Shown here piece by piece: positions 25,604-34,070 of a DNA stretch of 64,000 nucleotides. Every line of letters starts with the position of its first letter. Position 1 is the first letter of the stretch. The stretch lies in the NCBI GenBank assembly GCA_045576235.1, contig JAZNGA010000007.1, positions 1 through 64,000 on the forward strand. Reading direction: 5' to 3'. A program made the translations under genes and the position numbers. This DNA comes from SIG437 sp045576235. Its GTDB lineage: Bacteria; Bacillota; Clostridia; UBA1381; UBA9506. The notes under the pieces are model-generated. The model was not told the DNA's origin. It worked only from the letters and a program-made list of their open reading frames with translations, and did not search any database.

Positions 25604-26887
25604 ATGAAAAGATTGAAAGCGGTTGTTATTGGTGCCGGAACGAGAGGAAGAGGTTATTCAAAAATCATGGCTTCTACGCCGGAAAAATATGAGCTCTTAG
25701 CTGTGGCAGACCTCAATAAAGAGCGCAGAGACTATATCGGCGATTTGTATGACATTAAAGAAGAAATGCGCTTTGACTCATGGGATGCTCTTTTTGAAAA
25801 AGGAAAAATTGCAGACATTGCTGTGATTTCAACGAGCGACATGGACCACTACATACCTGCAATGAAAGCAATTGAGCTTGGCTATGACATAGTTCTTGAA
25901 AAGCCGATTTCACCTGACCCGCTTGAATGTAAGGAAATAGCAGAAAATGCTGAAAAGCATGGCACCAAAATTGTTGTTTGTCACGTGCTCCGCTACACAC
26001 CGCTTTACTCAACTCTGAAAAAAGCGCTTGAAGATGGAGTGATTGGTGACATTATAACTGTTAACCATGAAGAATGTGTGTGGAATCAGCATTTTTGTCA
26101 TAGTTTTGTAAGAGGGCATTTTTCTAACACAGACACAAGTGCGCCGCTTCTTTTGGCAAAATGCTGTCACGATATGGACATTTTGCAGTGGCTTGTTGAT
26201 AAAAAGTGCCTTAAGGTTCAGTCTTTCGGCTCAACTAAATATTTCTGTGAAAAGAATATGCCCGAGGGTGCGCCTGATTTTTGCATTGAGGGATGCCCGC
26301 ACGAAAAAGATTGCCTTTATAGCGCACTGAAGATTTATCTTGATAGTGACAACGAAGTATATAAAAGATGCTGGTTCCGTGACAGGTGCGTACTTAACCC
26401 CACCCCCACAATAGAGGAAAAGAAAGAGGCGCTTCATCATGTTAACCACGGAAGATGTGTCTTTAAAGCAGGCAACAATGTGTGTGACCACCAGACAGTA
26501 AATATGTTGTTTGAAGATGATGTGACAGTGACATTCACAGTGTCAGGTTTCTCTAATGGCAACAGATGGACTCACATCACAGGAACAAAGGGCCAGCTCC
26601 ATGCAAACCTTAAGGGATATGCACCGATTGAGGTTTTTAACTTTGAGACAGGTGAAACCACATATATTCCTGTTGAAGAAAACAAAAATGCAATCGGCGG
26701 TCATGCAGGCGGTGATGACGGAATCATTGAGTCGCTTTATGAATATATGACAACAGGAGTTAGAACATCTCAGGTGTCAGAGATTGGCATCTCAAGCGAC
26801 AATCATATGATTGTGTTTGCTGCGGAAAAATCTCGTGAGACAGGAGAAGTTGTAGATTTAGAGGAATATATAAAGAGCTTGGGTTAA
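25604..26887 (+). CDS. Gfo/Idh/MocA-family oxidoreductase (paralogue 1)
   Basis: NAD(P)-dependent sugar/polyol dehydrogenase family. 427 residues. Rossmann motif VIGAGTRGRGYSK at the start, conserved EKPI near 100, then the C-terminal beta-sheet domain with KCCHDMD. Unusual: an internal cysteine cluster CIEGCPHEKDC, the same pattern as in the paralogue at 30670-31959, perhaps a metal site. AAAGGAG precedes the ATG by about eight bases. It is spaced 57 bases from the MBL gene and 38 bases from the next. Confidence 0.93.
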   Translation: MKRLKAVVIGAGTRGRGYSKIMASTPEKYELLAVADLNKERRDYIGDLYDIKEEMRFDSWDALFEKGKIADIAVISTSDMDHYIPAMKAIELGYDIVLEKPISPDPLECKEIAENAEKHGTKIVVCHVLRYTPLYSTLKKALEDGVIGDIITVNHEECVWNQHFCHSFVRGHFSNTDTSAPLLLAKCCHDMDILQWLVDKKCLKVQSFGSTKYFCEKNMPEGAPDFCIEGCPHEKDCLYSALKIYLDSDNEVYKRCWFRDRCVLNPTPTIEEKKEALHHVNHGRCVFKAGNNVCDHQTVNMLFEDDVTVTFTVSGFSNGNRWTHITGTKGQLHANLKGYAPIEVFNFETGETTYIPVEENKNAIGGHAGGDDGIIESLYEYMTTGVRTSQVSEIGISSDNHMIVFAAEKSRETGEVVDLEEYIKSLG

Positions 26888-26925
26888 TTGTTGTAACAAG
26901 AAAAGCAGACGAAAGGAATAAAAAA

Positions 26926-28395
26926 ATGAAAATAGGCTTAATTTGTGATATGCATATGCCTGATAATGAAAAGTCTGCACAGGCGGATTTTTTAAAAAAA
27001 GCAATACAGCAGATGAAAACGGATGAAATTCTTCTTGTGATAAATCTTGGCGACACTACTGCTGCAGGAGAATATGAAGGCTTTGAGAACTATTTGCAAA
27101 TGACAGATGATTTAGAGATTGTCACTCTTATGGGAAATTCTGATGTGCGAAACAAGGAAACTGCGCAGAAGTTCTTGGAAAAAAGCGCACCCTTTAAGCG
27201 TGACTGTGGAGAGATTTCTTTGTGGGGACTCAACACGCCTTATGCAGAAATAACAGAAGCAGAAAAAGAAATGCTTTCAGATGTCAAAGACGGAGATGTT
27301 ATCTTTTTGCATCACAGCATTCCATCGCTTAGGGAAGAAAGCAGAGAATTTCTGACAAATCTTGCAAATGAAAAAGAAATCACAATCATTCATGCTCATT
27401 CTCATAAATGGCTTGATTATCAGCTTGGAAAGTCGCGTGTTGTGTGCTTAAGGGCGCTTGACCCTGATAAATCAATCGGCAATTTTCCCTGCATAACATA
27501 TTATGAACTAGAGAGCAAGAGCTTTGAAGAAAAGCTTTTTGAAGTTTCAAAAGAGGCTATTTTTGATGCGAGAAAGTTTTTCGGCATTTCGTGTGTTGAT
27601 AACCATCGCGATTTGGAATATGCCATAAAAAATGGCATTTGCGCTGTCGAGCTTCGCCTAAACGGAAGCGAATGGGAGCCTGACTATTCTCTTGACTCAA
27701 AGATTGAAAAGTGGCGCAAAAAGACAAATGGCTATCTTAGTGTTCACATGCCCAACTTAAAATATAAAAATGGGGAAATAACGGGCAAGGACAAGTGGCT
27801 TTTAGCTGTTGAATATGCAAAACATGTTAAAGCAGATGGCATGACGATGCATCCGCCCAAAATAAAAACCCATGAAATCGAAAAGGTCTGGGATGAAATT
27901 TTAGAGCTTTATGTATATGCAGTTAAAAATGCAGATGAGAGAGTTAAAATCGGCATAGAAAATATCCATATGGGTAAAGCTGACACGAGAGAGGACAGAG
28001 GCTTTGGCTATACGCCGCAAGAGGTAAGCAAATTGATTGACGCAATAAACGAGAGTTTCGGGACACCGAAAAGAGTGGGGCACACTCTTGATGTTGGTCA
28101 CGCCAGAAACAACAGTTTCCTTGCAAGCAAATTCCCGATAAGCCGATGGTTTGAAACGATGGGGCAAAAGACTGTTGCCTATCACATTCATCAGGTTATT
28201 TCCGCCTCTGGCGCATATAAAAATCACACGCCGATTGAAAACTGGTTCGGACCGATGATATCTTATGTGTCGTTTTTTCACGGCTGGGAAAAAGGAACTA
28301 TTAACAGAGTGCCGATTTTCCTTGAAGTGAGAGGCTGTGACAATTATCAGAAAAGCATAGAAGGCTTCAATGAGTGCTTTGTGATAAAAAAATAA
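26926..28395 (+). CDS. Fusion: calcineurin-like metallophosphoesterase + xylose-isomerase-like TIM barrel
   Basis: 489 residues, two enzymes in one chain. Residues 1-165 have the metallophosphoesterase motifs in order: D8/H10 (CDMHMPD), GDT at 42-44, GNSD at 70-73, HH at 129-130 and HAHSH at 156-160. Residues about 215-489 form an AP-endonuclease-2/xylose-isomerase-like barrel with VHMP (H274), MHPP (H309), GIEN (E345), LDVGH (D389, H392), YHIH (420) and LEVRG (E467), the expected metal-ligand series. AAAGGAAT precedes the ATG. Location suggests dephosphorylation plus isomerisation of a sugar, but substrates are unknown. Confidence 0.8.
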   Translation: MKIGLICDMHMPDNEKSAQADFLKKAIQQMKTDEILLVINLGDTTAAGEYEGFENYLQMTDDLEIVTLMGNSDVRNKETAQKFLEKSAPFKRDCGEISLWGLNTPYAEITEAEKEMLSDVKDGDVIFLHHSIPSLREESREFLTNLANEKEITIIHAHSHKWLDYQLGKSRVVCLRALDPDKSIGNFPCITYYELESKSFEEKLFEVSKEAIFDARKFFGISCVDNHRDLEYAIKNGICAVELRLNGSEWEPDYSLDSKIEKWRKKTNGYLSVHMPNLKYKNGEITGKDKWLLAVEYAKHVKADGMTMHPPKIKTHEIEKVWDEILELYVYAVKNADERVKIGIENIHMGKADTREDRGFGYTPQEVSKLIDAINESFGTPKRVGHTLDVGHARNNSFLASKFPISRWFETMGQKTVAYHIHQVISASGAYKNHTPIENWFGPMISYVSFFHGWEKGTINRVPIFLEVRGCDNYQKSIEGFNECFVIKK

Positions 28396-28414
28396 TTATT
28401 TAAAAAATTTTTCG

Positions 28415-28456
28415 TTTTACAGGAGATTACTTTTTTTATGGTAGTCTCCTGTAAAA
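28415..28456 (+). other. Long intergenic hairpin before the GH28 gene
   Basis: TTTTACAGGAGATTAC pairs with GTAGTCTCCTGTAAAA (16 bp, one G-U pair), with a T-rich loop of ten bases. No T run follows the right arm on the plus strand. It may be an RNA-processing or stabilising element that changes the ratio of upstream and downstream expression. Confidence 0.55.
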
Positions 28457-28501
28457 TAATGGAGAGAACAAAATTACATATATAATGTTAGGACGGATTT
28501 T

Positions 28502-29902
28502 ATGAAAAACACGATTTTTAATGTTTTGGATTTTGGTGCCAAAGCAGATGGTTTCACGCTTGATTCGCCTGCTGTGCAAAAGGCGGTTGATGCTTGCAGC
28601 GCATCAGGGGGAGGAACAGTTTTTTTCCCAAAGGGAATTTATGTTCTTGCAACAGTTTTTTTTAAAAACAATGTGCATATAAAATTTGAAGACGGAACAG
28701 ATATTTTGGGAAGCCTTGATTTTTATGATTATGAACAACAAGAAGAAATAGATTATCCACTATATCAGGATGCATCACACTCATATTTCAACCTTGCGAT
28801 GTTTGTCGGCAGAAATTGTGACAACATTTCCATCACGGGAAAAGCAAATATTGATATGCGCTCTGTCTGGGATGAAGACGGAGTGAGAGGAGAGAGAATA
28901 AGACACCGTGGGCCTAAGGGGATTTCGCTCAGGGAATGTAATAATGTAACAATTACAGACATTGACTTAAAGAATGTCACTGACCTTGCAATCTATTTTG
29001 CAGGTTGCAATAATGTTGATATTCACGATGTTAAACTGAGAGTGTATATCGACGGAATTTCCCCTGACAACTGCAAAAATGTTAAGATTTATAACTGTGA
29101 TATTGAGTCGGGCGACGATGGAATTGTTTTTAAATCTTCCTACACGCTTAATCGTCTTGACATATGTAAGGATATTAAGGTCTGGAATTGCAGAGTGAAA
29201 AGCCTTTGCTCTGCCATAAAATTCGGAACGGAAACAAATGGCGGTTTTGAAGATGTTGTGATTGAAAACATTGATGTTTACGACACAAGAATCACAGGAA
29301 TTGCAATTGAAAGCGTTGATGGGGCAATAATAGACGGGCTCACAATTTCTGACATCAGAATGAAGAACACGAACGGACTGTTGTTTATTCATCTTGGACA
29401 GCGCATGAGAGGGCCTGAAGGTCGTGAGATTGGAGAAATCAGAAATGTTACGCTCGAAAACATAACGGCAGAAGGTCCATATGAGCCGTGCAGAATGATT
29501 CCGTGCAGCTATTTTGATTTCAAGAAAGCAAGCAATTTCCTGCTTTCTCCGTGGGATTTTTATATGGCTACCTTCCCTGATGCAAAAGGCGACGGAAGAG
29601 ATATGCCGTGGCAGCTTTCTTCAAATGTGTGCGGACTAAAGGAAAAGCCGCTTAAAAATATAACGCTTCGCAATGTTCATTTTAAAGTTTCAGGAGGAGT
29701 TAAGGAATTTAACAATGAAGTCCCAGATGTTGCTCCTGAATATCCTGAAGTTATGGTTTATGGCTGGACTCTTCCTGCAAAAGGAATTTATTTCAGACAC
29801 ATAGACGGACTCGTGCTTGACGATGTGACGGTGGAGAGCTTCCGTCCTGATGTGAGAGAAGATTTTGTTTTTGAAGATGTTAAAAATTTAAAGGTGCAAT
29901 GA
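28502..29902 (+). CDS. Glycoside hydrolase family 28 (polygalacturonase-like)
   Basis: Right-handed beta-helix pectin hydrolase. 466 residues. The N-terminus VLDFGAKADGFTLDSPAVQKA is the usual GH28 cap; SPDNCKNVKI replaces the NTD motif, SGDDGIVFKSS carries the catalytic aspartate pair, and SAIKFGTETNGGF stands where classical members have the G-H-G motif, as in rhamnogalacturonase/exo-acting bacterial members. No signal peptide, so it should act on imported oligosaccharides in the cytoplasm. No transporter gene is in the neighbourhood. ATG 28502 has only a weak ribosome binding site (TTAGGACGG). Confidence 0.9.
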   Translation: MKNTIFNVLDFGAKADGFTLDSPAVQKAVDACSASGGGTVFFPKGIYVLATVFFKNNVHIKFEDGTDILGSLDFYDYEQQEEIDYPLYQDASHSYFNLAMFVGRNCDNISITGKANIDMRSVWDEDGVRGERIRHRGPKGISLRECNNVTITDIDLKNVTDLAIYFAGCNNVDIHDVKLRVYIDGISPDNCKNVKIYNCDIESGDDGIVFKSSYTLNRLDICKDIKVWNCRVKSLCSAIKFGTETNGGFEDVVIENIDVYDTRITGIAIESVDGAIIDGLTISDIRMKNTNGLLFIHLGQRMRGPEGREIGEIRNVTLENITAEGPYEPCRMIPCSYFDFKKASNFLLSPWDFYMATFPDAKGDGRDMPWQLSSNVCGLKEKPLKNITLRNVHFKVSGGVKEFNNEVPDVAPEYPEVMVYGWTLPAKGIYFRHIDGLVLDDVTVESFRPDVREDFVFEDVKNLKVQ

Positions 29903-29953
29903 TTTTCTTTTTGACATTTTAAAGACAAGAAACTAATATTAAGGAGTGTTTTT

Positions 29954-30607
29954 TTGATTAAAGCATGCATTTTTGATTTAGACGGAACTCTTTGTGACAC
30001 TCTCACAACCATTGCATATTTTGGAAACAGCGCCCTTACGCATTTTGGTTTTAGTGAAATTGAAACTGAAAAATATAAATATATGGTAGGTAACGGATAT
30101 AAAAACCTTATTGAAAAAATGCTTAAATATTTAAATGTTTACAGTGACGAAACTTTTCAGAAGGTCGCGGATTACTATTATGAGATTTATGATAAAAATC
30201 CACTTTACCTGACAGCTCCATATGAAGGGATAACAGACCTTTTAGAGGAAATGTCACTAAAGGGCATAAAAACTGCAATTCTTTCAAATAAGCCTCATAA
30301 TGCGACATTAAATGTTGCTAAAGAAGTGCTCTCGGGCATAAATTTTTCGCATGTTCAAGGGCAGATGGAGGGAGTGCCATTAAAGCCTTCACCTGATTCG
30401 CTTTTAAACATAATAAACATATTAGGCGCCCCAAAAAGTGAATGTCTTTATGTTGGCGACACGGCAACAGATATAGAAACAGGGAAAAATGCAGGAGTGA
30501 AAACAGTTGGCGTTCTTTGGGGGTTCAGAACAGAACAGGAGCTTTGCGATGCAGGTGCGGATTTTATAGCGGCAAAGCCGAGTGACATTTTAGAATATGT
30601 GAGATAA
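29954..30607 (+). CDS. HAD-family phosphatase (phosphoglycolate-phosphatase-like)
   Basis: 217 residues. Motif I FDLDGTLCD with nucleophilic aspartate, alpha-helical cap, motif II ILSNKPH, lysine in VPLKPSPD and motif IV YVGDTATDIETG. It is the Gph/YrfG-type C1-cap group, which dephosphorylates small sugar phosphates or phosphoglycolate. TTG start with AAGGAG seven bases upstream. Last plus-strand gene of the sugar island; a strong terminator follows. Confidence 0.9.
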   Translation: MIKACIFDLDGTLCDTLTTIAYFGNSALTHFGFSEIETEKYKYMVGNGYKNLIEKMLKYLNVYSDETFQKVADYYYEIYDKNPLYLTAPYEGITDLLEEMSLKGIKTAILSNKPHNATLNVAKEVLSGINFSHVQGQMEGVPLKPSPDSLLNIINILGAPKSECLYVGDTATDIETGKNAGVKTVGVLWGFRTEQELCDAGADFIAAKPSDILEYVR

Positions 30608-30616
30608 TATTTAACT

Positions 30617-30647
30617 AAAAAAGACTTGTCGATTGACAAGTCTTTTT
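30617..30647. terminator. Bidirectional terminator between HAD and Gfo/Idh genes
   Basis: AAAAAGACTTGTC pairs with GACAAGTCTTTTT, with short loop. It separates converging genes. Confidence 0.93.
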
Positions 30648-30669
30648 CTTATTATTTAAAAACCTTCGG

Positions 30670-31959
30670 TTAAAATTTCTTTTGCAAGGAATCCACATAA
30701 TCTTTCATATGAACAACAGTGTCGCTTGCTCTTGATTTTTCTGCGGCGAAGCAAATGAGATGACTCATGCAAGAAACATCTGCATCAGAAACGGACATTG
30801 ACATTTTGTTCTCTGCAACATAGTCATAAAGGTCGTCCATTATGCCCATATCGCCACCTCCGTGTCCTCCTGCTATCGTGTGGTCAAAGTTGCTATCGGC
30901 TTTATATATGCTATATGTTTTCATAGTGGCAAACTCATAAAATTCAATGGATTGTTCTTCCATATCTGCTCGGATTTGGCCCTTTGTTCCCATAATTGTT
31001 GTGGTTCTGTCTCCTCTGCCAAAGGGGGACATTGTGAAGGAGACGAGCTTATTCTCGCCGAACTGTATATTTACAATCTGGTGGTCAACAACATCATTAT
31101 CGCATTGGAAAACGCATCTTCCGTAGGGGGATGTTTTTAAAACCTCATCAATTTCTTTAAATGTCGGGTCAAATTTATTTGCCACAATAGCGCGAAAATG
31201 CTGCATTTCTGCAGTGTCGATTCTATAAAATTTTGGTGCATAGAAAAAGCAGGTGTCTTTATGGGGGCATCCGTCAAGGCAACGCTTTGGTGCGCCTTCA
31301 GGCTTATATGCCTCACAGAAATATGAACGCATACCGACAGACTGAATTTTTGTGCAGGGCTCGCCAATGAACCATTGAACAAGGTCAGTGTCGTGGCAAC
31401 ATTTTGCAAGAAGCATCGGAGCAGACTCATCTTCCTTTCTCCAGTTTCCTCTGACAAAGCTGTGACTCATATTTGTGAGTCCAACATCCTCTGCGTGCAT
31501 AATGTTAACTACATCGCCTAGCTTTCCATCTGCAATAAAGTTTTTAATCGCTTTATAAAAAGGAGTGTAGCGAAGGACATGTCCGACTAAAACCTTAACG
31601 CCGTTCCTCTTTGCGCTTTCGGCAACCTTATAGCATTCTTCGGGCGTGGGTGCAATGGGCTTTTCCAAAAGCAAGTCATATTTTTTTTCTATAGCAAGCA
31701 TTGCAGGAGCAAAGTGCATCTTGTCCTGCGTGCAGATCATGGCAATGTCTGCAATTTTGTCCATTTCAAGCAGGTTTTCATAGCTTTCAAAGCGCATATT
31801 TTCAGGCACGCCATATTTGTCGCCAAGGAAATTTCTCTTTGCGTCAACGGGCTCAGCTATGGCAACAAGCTTGAATTTGCCGGGATTTAAATCAAGATAT
31901 TTAAGATAACTGCTTCCCCTGTCGCCACCGCCGATTAAGATTAGTTTCAATTCTTTCAT
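30670..31959 (-). CDS. Gfo/Idh/MocA-family oxidoreductase (paralogue 2)
   Basis: 429 residues, clearly homologous to the product at 25604-26887 along its full length. LIGGGDRGSSYLKYL nucleotide-binding motif, EKPI near 98, LLAKCCHDTDLVQWF in the C-terminal domain and the same internal cysteine cluster CLDGCPHKDTC. Its opposite orientation to the rest of the sugar island suggests separate regulation. AAGGAGC-type site before the ATG. The two paralogues may do opposing or consecutive steps on the same sugar (inference). Confidence 0.92.
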   Translation of the reverse strand: MKELKLILIGGGDRGSSYLKYLDLNPGKFKLVAIAEPVDAKRNFLGDKYGVPENMRFESYENLLEMDKIADIAMICTQDKMHFAPAMLAIEKKYDLLLEKPIAPTPEECYKVAESAKRNGVKVLVGHVLRYTPFYKAIKNFIADGKLGDVVNIMHAEDVGLTNMSHSFVRGNWRKEDESAPMLLAKCCHDTDLVQWFIGEPCTKIQSVGMRSYFCEAYKPEGAPKRCLDGCPHKDTCFFYAPKFYRIDTAEMQHFRAIVANKFDPTFKEIDEVLKTSPYGRCVFQCDNDVVDHQIVNIQFGENKLVSFTMSPFGRGDRTTTIMGTKGQIRADMEEQSIEFYEFATMKTYSIYKADSNFDHTIAGGHGGGDMGIMDDLYDYVAENKMSMSVSDADVSCMSHLICFAAEKSRASDTVVHMKDYVDSLQKKF

Positions 31960-31988
31960 TCTGACCGCTCCTTTAAAAGCGTATTTTT

Positions 31989-32026
31989 AAAAAACCGCTA
32001 ACTTTATATCAAAGTTAACGGTTTTT
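31989..32026 (-). terminator. Terminator of the tRNA-Glu gene
   Basis: On the minus strand AAAAACCGTTAACTTT pairs with AAAGTTAGCGGTTTTTT just after the tRNA 3' end. Strong stem with T run. Confidence 0.88.
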
Positions 32027-32027
32027 C

Positions 32028-32102
32028 TGGTGACCCGTAGGGGAGTCGAACCCCTGATTCCGCCGTGAGAGGGCGGCGTCTTAACCACTTGACCAACAGG
32101 CC
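32028..32102 (-). tRNA. tRNA-Glu (anticodon CTC)
   Basis: Minus-strand cloverleaf of 75 bases including encoded CCA. Acceptor GGCCTGT / ACGGGTC with G-U pairs, anticodon stem CCGCC/GGCGG with loop CTCTCAC, so anticodon CTC at 32067-32069 (reads GAG), T arm AGGGG TTCGACT CCCCT. It has its own promoter and terminator. Confidence 0.95.
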
Positions 32103-32121
32103 ATATTCAATTTACTCTAAT

Positions 32122-32149
32122 ATTATACCACATATTTTTAAAAAATCAA
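32122..32149 (-). promoter_or_regulatory. SigA-type promoter of tRNA-Glu
   Basis: On the minus strand TTGATT, 16-base spacer, TATAAT; start predicted about a dozen bases before the tRNA. Confidence 0.8.
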
Positions 32150-32156
32150 GGCTTTT

Positions 32157-32200
32157 ATGAAAATTTAAGGGAAGATATTTTTTTCTTCCCTTAAAAATTT
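32157..32200 (-). terminator. Terminator after cvpA
   Basis: On the minus strand TTTAAGGGAAGA pairs with TCTTCCCTTAAA, followed by TTTTCAT. It probably ends the long minus-strand gene run that starts at murJ. Confidence 0.65.
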
Positions 32201-32210
32201 TTATAAGGGG

Positions 32211-32861
32211 TTATTTTTCCGAAAGGAATCGAACAATGAAGTTGTTATCATACATATATGACGCTATGTAAGAGTCTTTTATGGCTTTGCCTACCCAGTG
32301 ATCTGTGTTAAGAGTTGCATTAAAGGTGATGAGCGCGAGAAGGAGATAGATGATAAGAATTCCGCTTGATGCCCCTGCTAAAGCGCCAAGCCCTTTATCA
32401 ACAGTTTTTATAACAGGCAGTTTAGTTATGATTTTTAGCGCATTTGTGATAATCAGCATCAAAAGTCTCACAACTAAAAAAACAATTAAAACACTTAAAA
32501 TGTTTATCGCAAGCCTGCTTATTGTCTGTGCAGTCCCTTTTTTTGCTGCGCCGATGATTGAGTCTGTTTGCTCCTCTATGGAATCTTGAGCAAACTCAGG
32601 AAGCCACGAAAGACCTTCATCTTCATTTTTTTCTGTCAGAGTTTCTTCTTTTGAGAAGCTTTGTTCCAGCGCCTGAGCAATTGTTTCGTCTAAATTAGTG
32701 TCATTAATAACATTTGCAACAATTGGATATGCCCACGAGGCCAGTGCCAGTGATATTAAAATGGAAAAAACACCGACTACAGAACGGAGAAGACCTCTCT
32801 TCATTCCGATAAAGCCTGCAATTATAACTATTAAAGCGACAGTTAAATCTGCATAAATCAT
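32211..32861 (-). CDS. CvpA-family membrane protein
   Basis: 216 residues with four predicted membrane segments: the N-terminal ADLTVALIVIIAGFIGMKRGLLRSV with the GxxRG-type family signature, two central helices and a final LGALAGASSGILIIYLLLALITF. An acidic loop (KEETLTEKNEDEGLSW) lies between helices two and three. CvpA proteins were named for colicin V production but have broader envelope roles, not fully known. It lies 24 bases after the DUF5711-like gene. Confidence 0.88.
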   Translation of the reverse strand: MIYADLTVALIVIIAGFIGMKRGLLRSVVGVFSILISLALASWAYPIVANVINDTNLDETIAQALEQSFSKEETLTEKNEDEGLSWLPEFAQDSIEEQTDSIIGAAKKGTAQTISRLAINILSVLIVFLVVRLLMLIITNALKIITKLPVIKTVDKGLGALAGASSGILIIYLLLALITFNATLNTDHWVGKAIKDSYIASYMYDNNFIVRFLSEK

Positions 32862-32885
32862 ATTGCTTTTCCTTTCTCTAAAAAC

Positions 32886-34031
32886 CTATTTTCGGACCTG
32901 AATAATTTGTGCGCTTGTGGCCGTCACGCCCACTGCAGTAGATGAGCCGCCTAAAAACAGAAAATCCGAAAGGGATGTTTCCGTGCTGAGCTGAAACTTT
33001 TCGCGACATTTAGAATCAAGGACAGAAATGACCCGGTTGTTGTCAACAGCAATAACACCGTCTCTTAAATCGATAAAACGCGCTGCAGAAGTAAGGTAGA
33101 ACTGTCCTAAAGCATCGCCCTTTGCCGTGTAGGAACAAACAACACTGCCGTTTGCTGTTTGTGTTGAGTCAGAGAATAAAAGAGCCACGGTGCCGCCTGA
33201 CATTGCATAATTTAATAATTCTCTTCCTTCGTAGTCTATGGTCGAAATACATTTTCCGTAATCATTATATATGTATGTTTTTTCACTTCCGATGCAATAC
33301 ATAAAGCTGCCTTCGAATTTCATCACACCAAAAACCTCATCTGCTATGAGCTCGCTGGTAAATGGCTTATCCTTCGTAATATTAAACATATAAACATTCG
33401 AGGTTATGACACTGTTATCTGTGCTCACTGTCGAGAGAGCAATGTCTCTGTTGTTGTTTGAAATATCAGCAGAAACAACAGACAACGAGCCTGATTGCCA
33501 TTTGAAGATTTCCTCGCCTGAAGGAGAAGTGACAATCGCGGAATGTTTGTGAACATTACCTTCTGTGATGAAAAGAGCATATCCGTTTGAGTTTACTTTT
33601 GCAATTATAATATTTTCTTCAAGAAGCAGGGATTTTTCCAATTTTGAGCCGCAGAACAAATGGGCGGATTTGCCGCCTTTGTCAGCAATTAACGCATATT
33701 TTCCATCGGTGGATATTACAGGGGTTGAAGCTCTTAAAGTCATGTTTTTTTCAACCTCACCAGAGCTTGACAAGATGGTGACGCTGTCGGTGTTGAAGAA
33801 AAAGGTTTTATTTTCTGTGACGGCGTGAGAGTATGAGGTTCCTGAATCAAGCGACAGCTCAACCGTGTGAGCCTTGGCATCGCTTACCGTAATTGGCTTA
33901 TCCTTGGCAGAATTTATATATATGACGGCAAAGGACAAACTGGCAATAACTATAAGCGCAAGAAGTATGATTAATATTATATTTGTAGCCGTTCTTTTTC
34001 TGGTTTTATTTCCAAAATGTAGCTTTCCCAT
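32886..34031 (-). CDS. DUF5711-like membrane-anchored beta-propeller protein
   Basis: 381 residues. A basic N-terminus (GNKTRKRTATN) and one membrane segment (IILIILLALIVIASLSFAVIYI) put a large extracytoplasmic domain outside. That domain is a series of beta-strand repeats with hydrophobic and Ser/Asp-rich turns, which fits a WD/PQQ-like propeller (for example STDGKYALIADKGG and SNNNRDIALSTV). I match it to DUF5711 from its architecture and its place beside cvpA, which I remember as common in clostridia. Function unknown. Confidence 0.65.
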   Translation of the reverse strand: MGKLHFGNKTRKRTATNIILIILLALIVIASLSFAVIYINSAKDKPITVSDAKAHTVELSLDSGTSYSHAVTENKTFFFNTDSVTILSSSGEVEKNMTLRASTPVISTDGKYALIADKGGKSAHLFCGSKLEKSLLLEENIIIAKVNSNGYALFITEGNVHKHSAIVTSPSGEEIFKWQSGSLSVVSADISNNNRDIALSTVSTDNSVITSNVYMFNITKDKPFTSELIADEVFGVMKFEGSFMYCIGSEKTYIYNDYGKCISTIDYEGRELLNYAMSGGTVALLFSDSTQTANGSVVCSYTAKGDALGQFYLTSAARFIDLRDGVIAVDNNRVISVLDSKCREKFQLSTETSLSDFLFLGGSSTAVGVTATSAQIIQVRK

Positions 34032-34070
34032 AAAAGCCTCGCTTTCTGCTTAAAAGCATTTCTTCAGATT

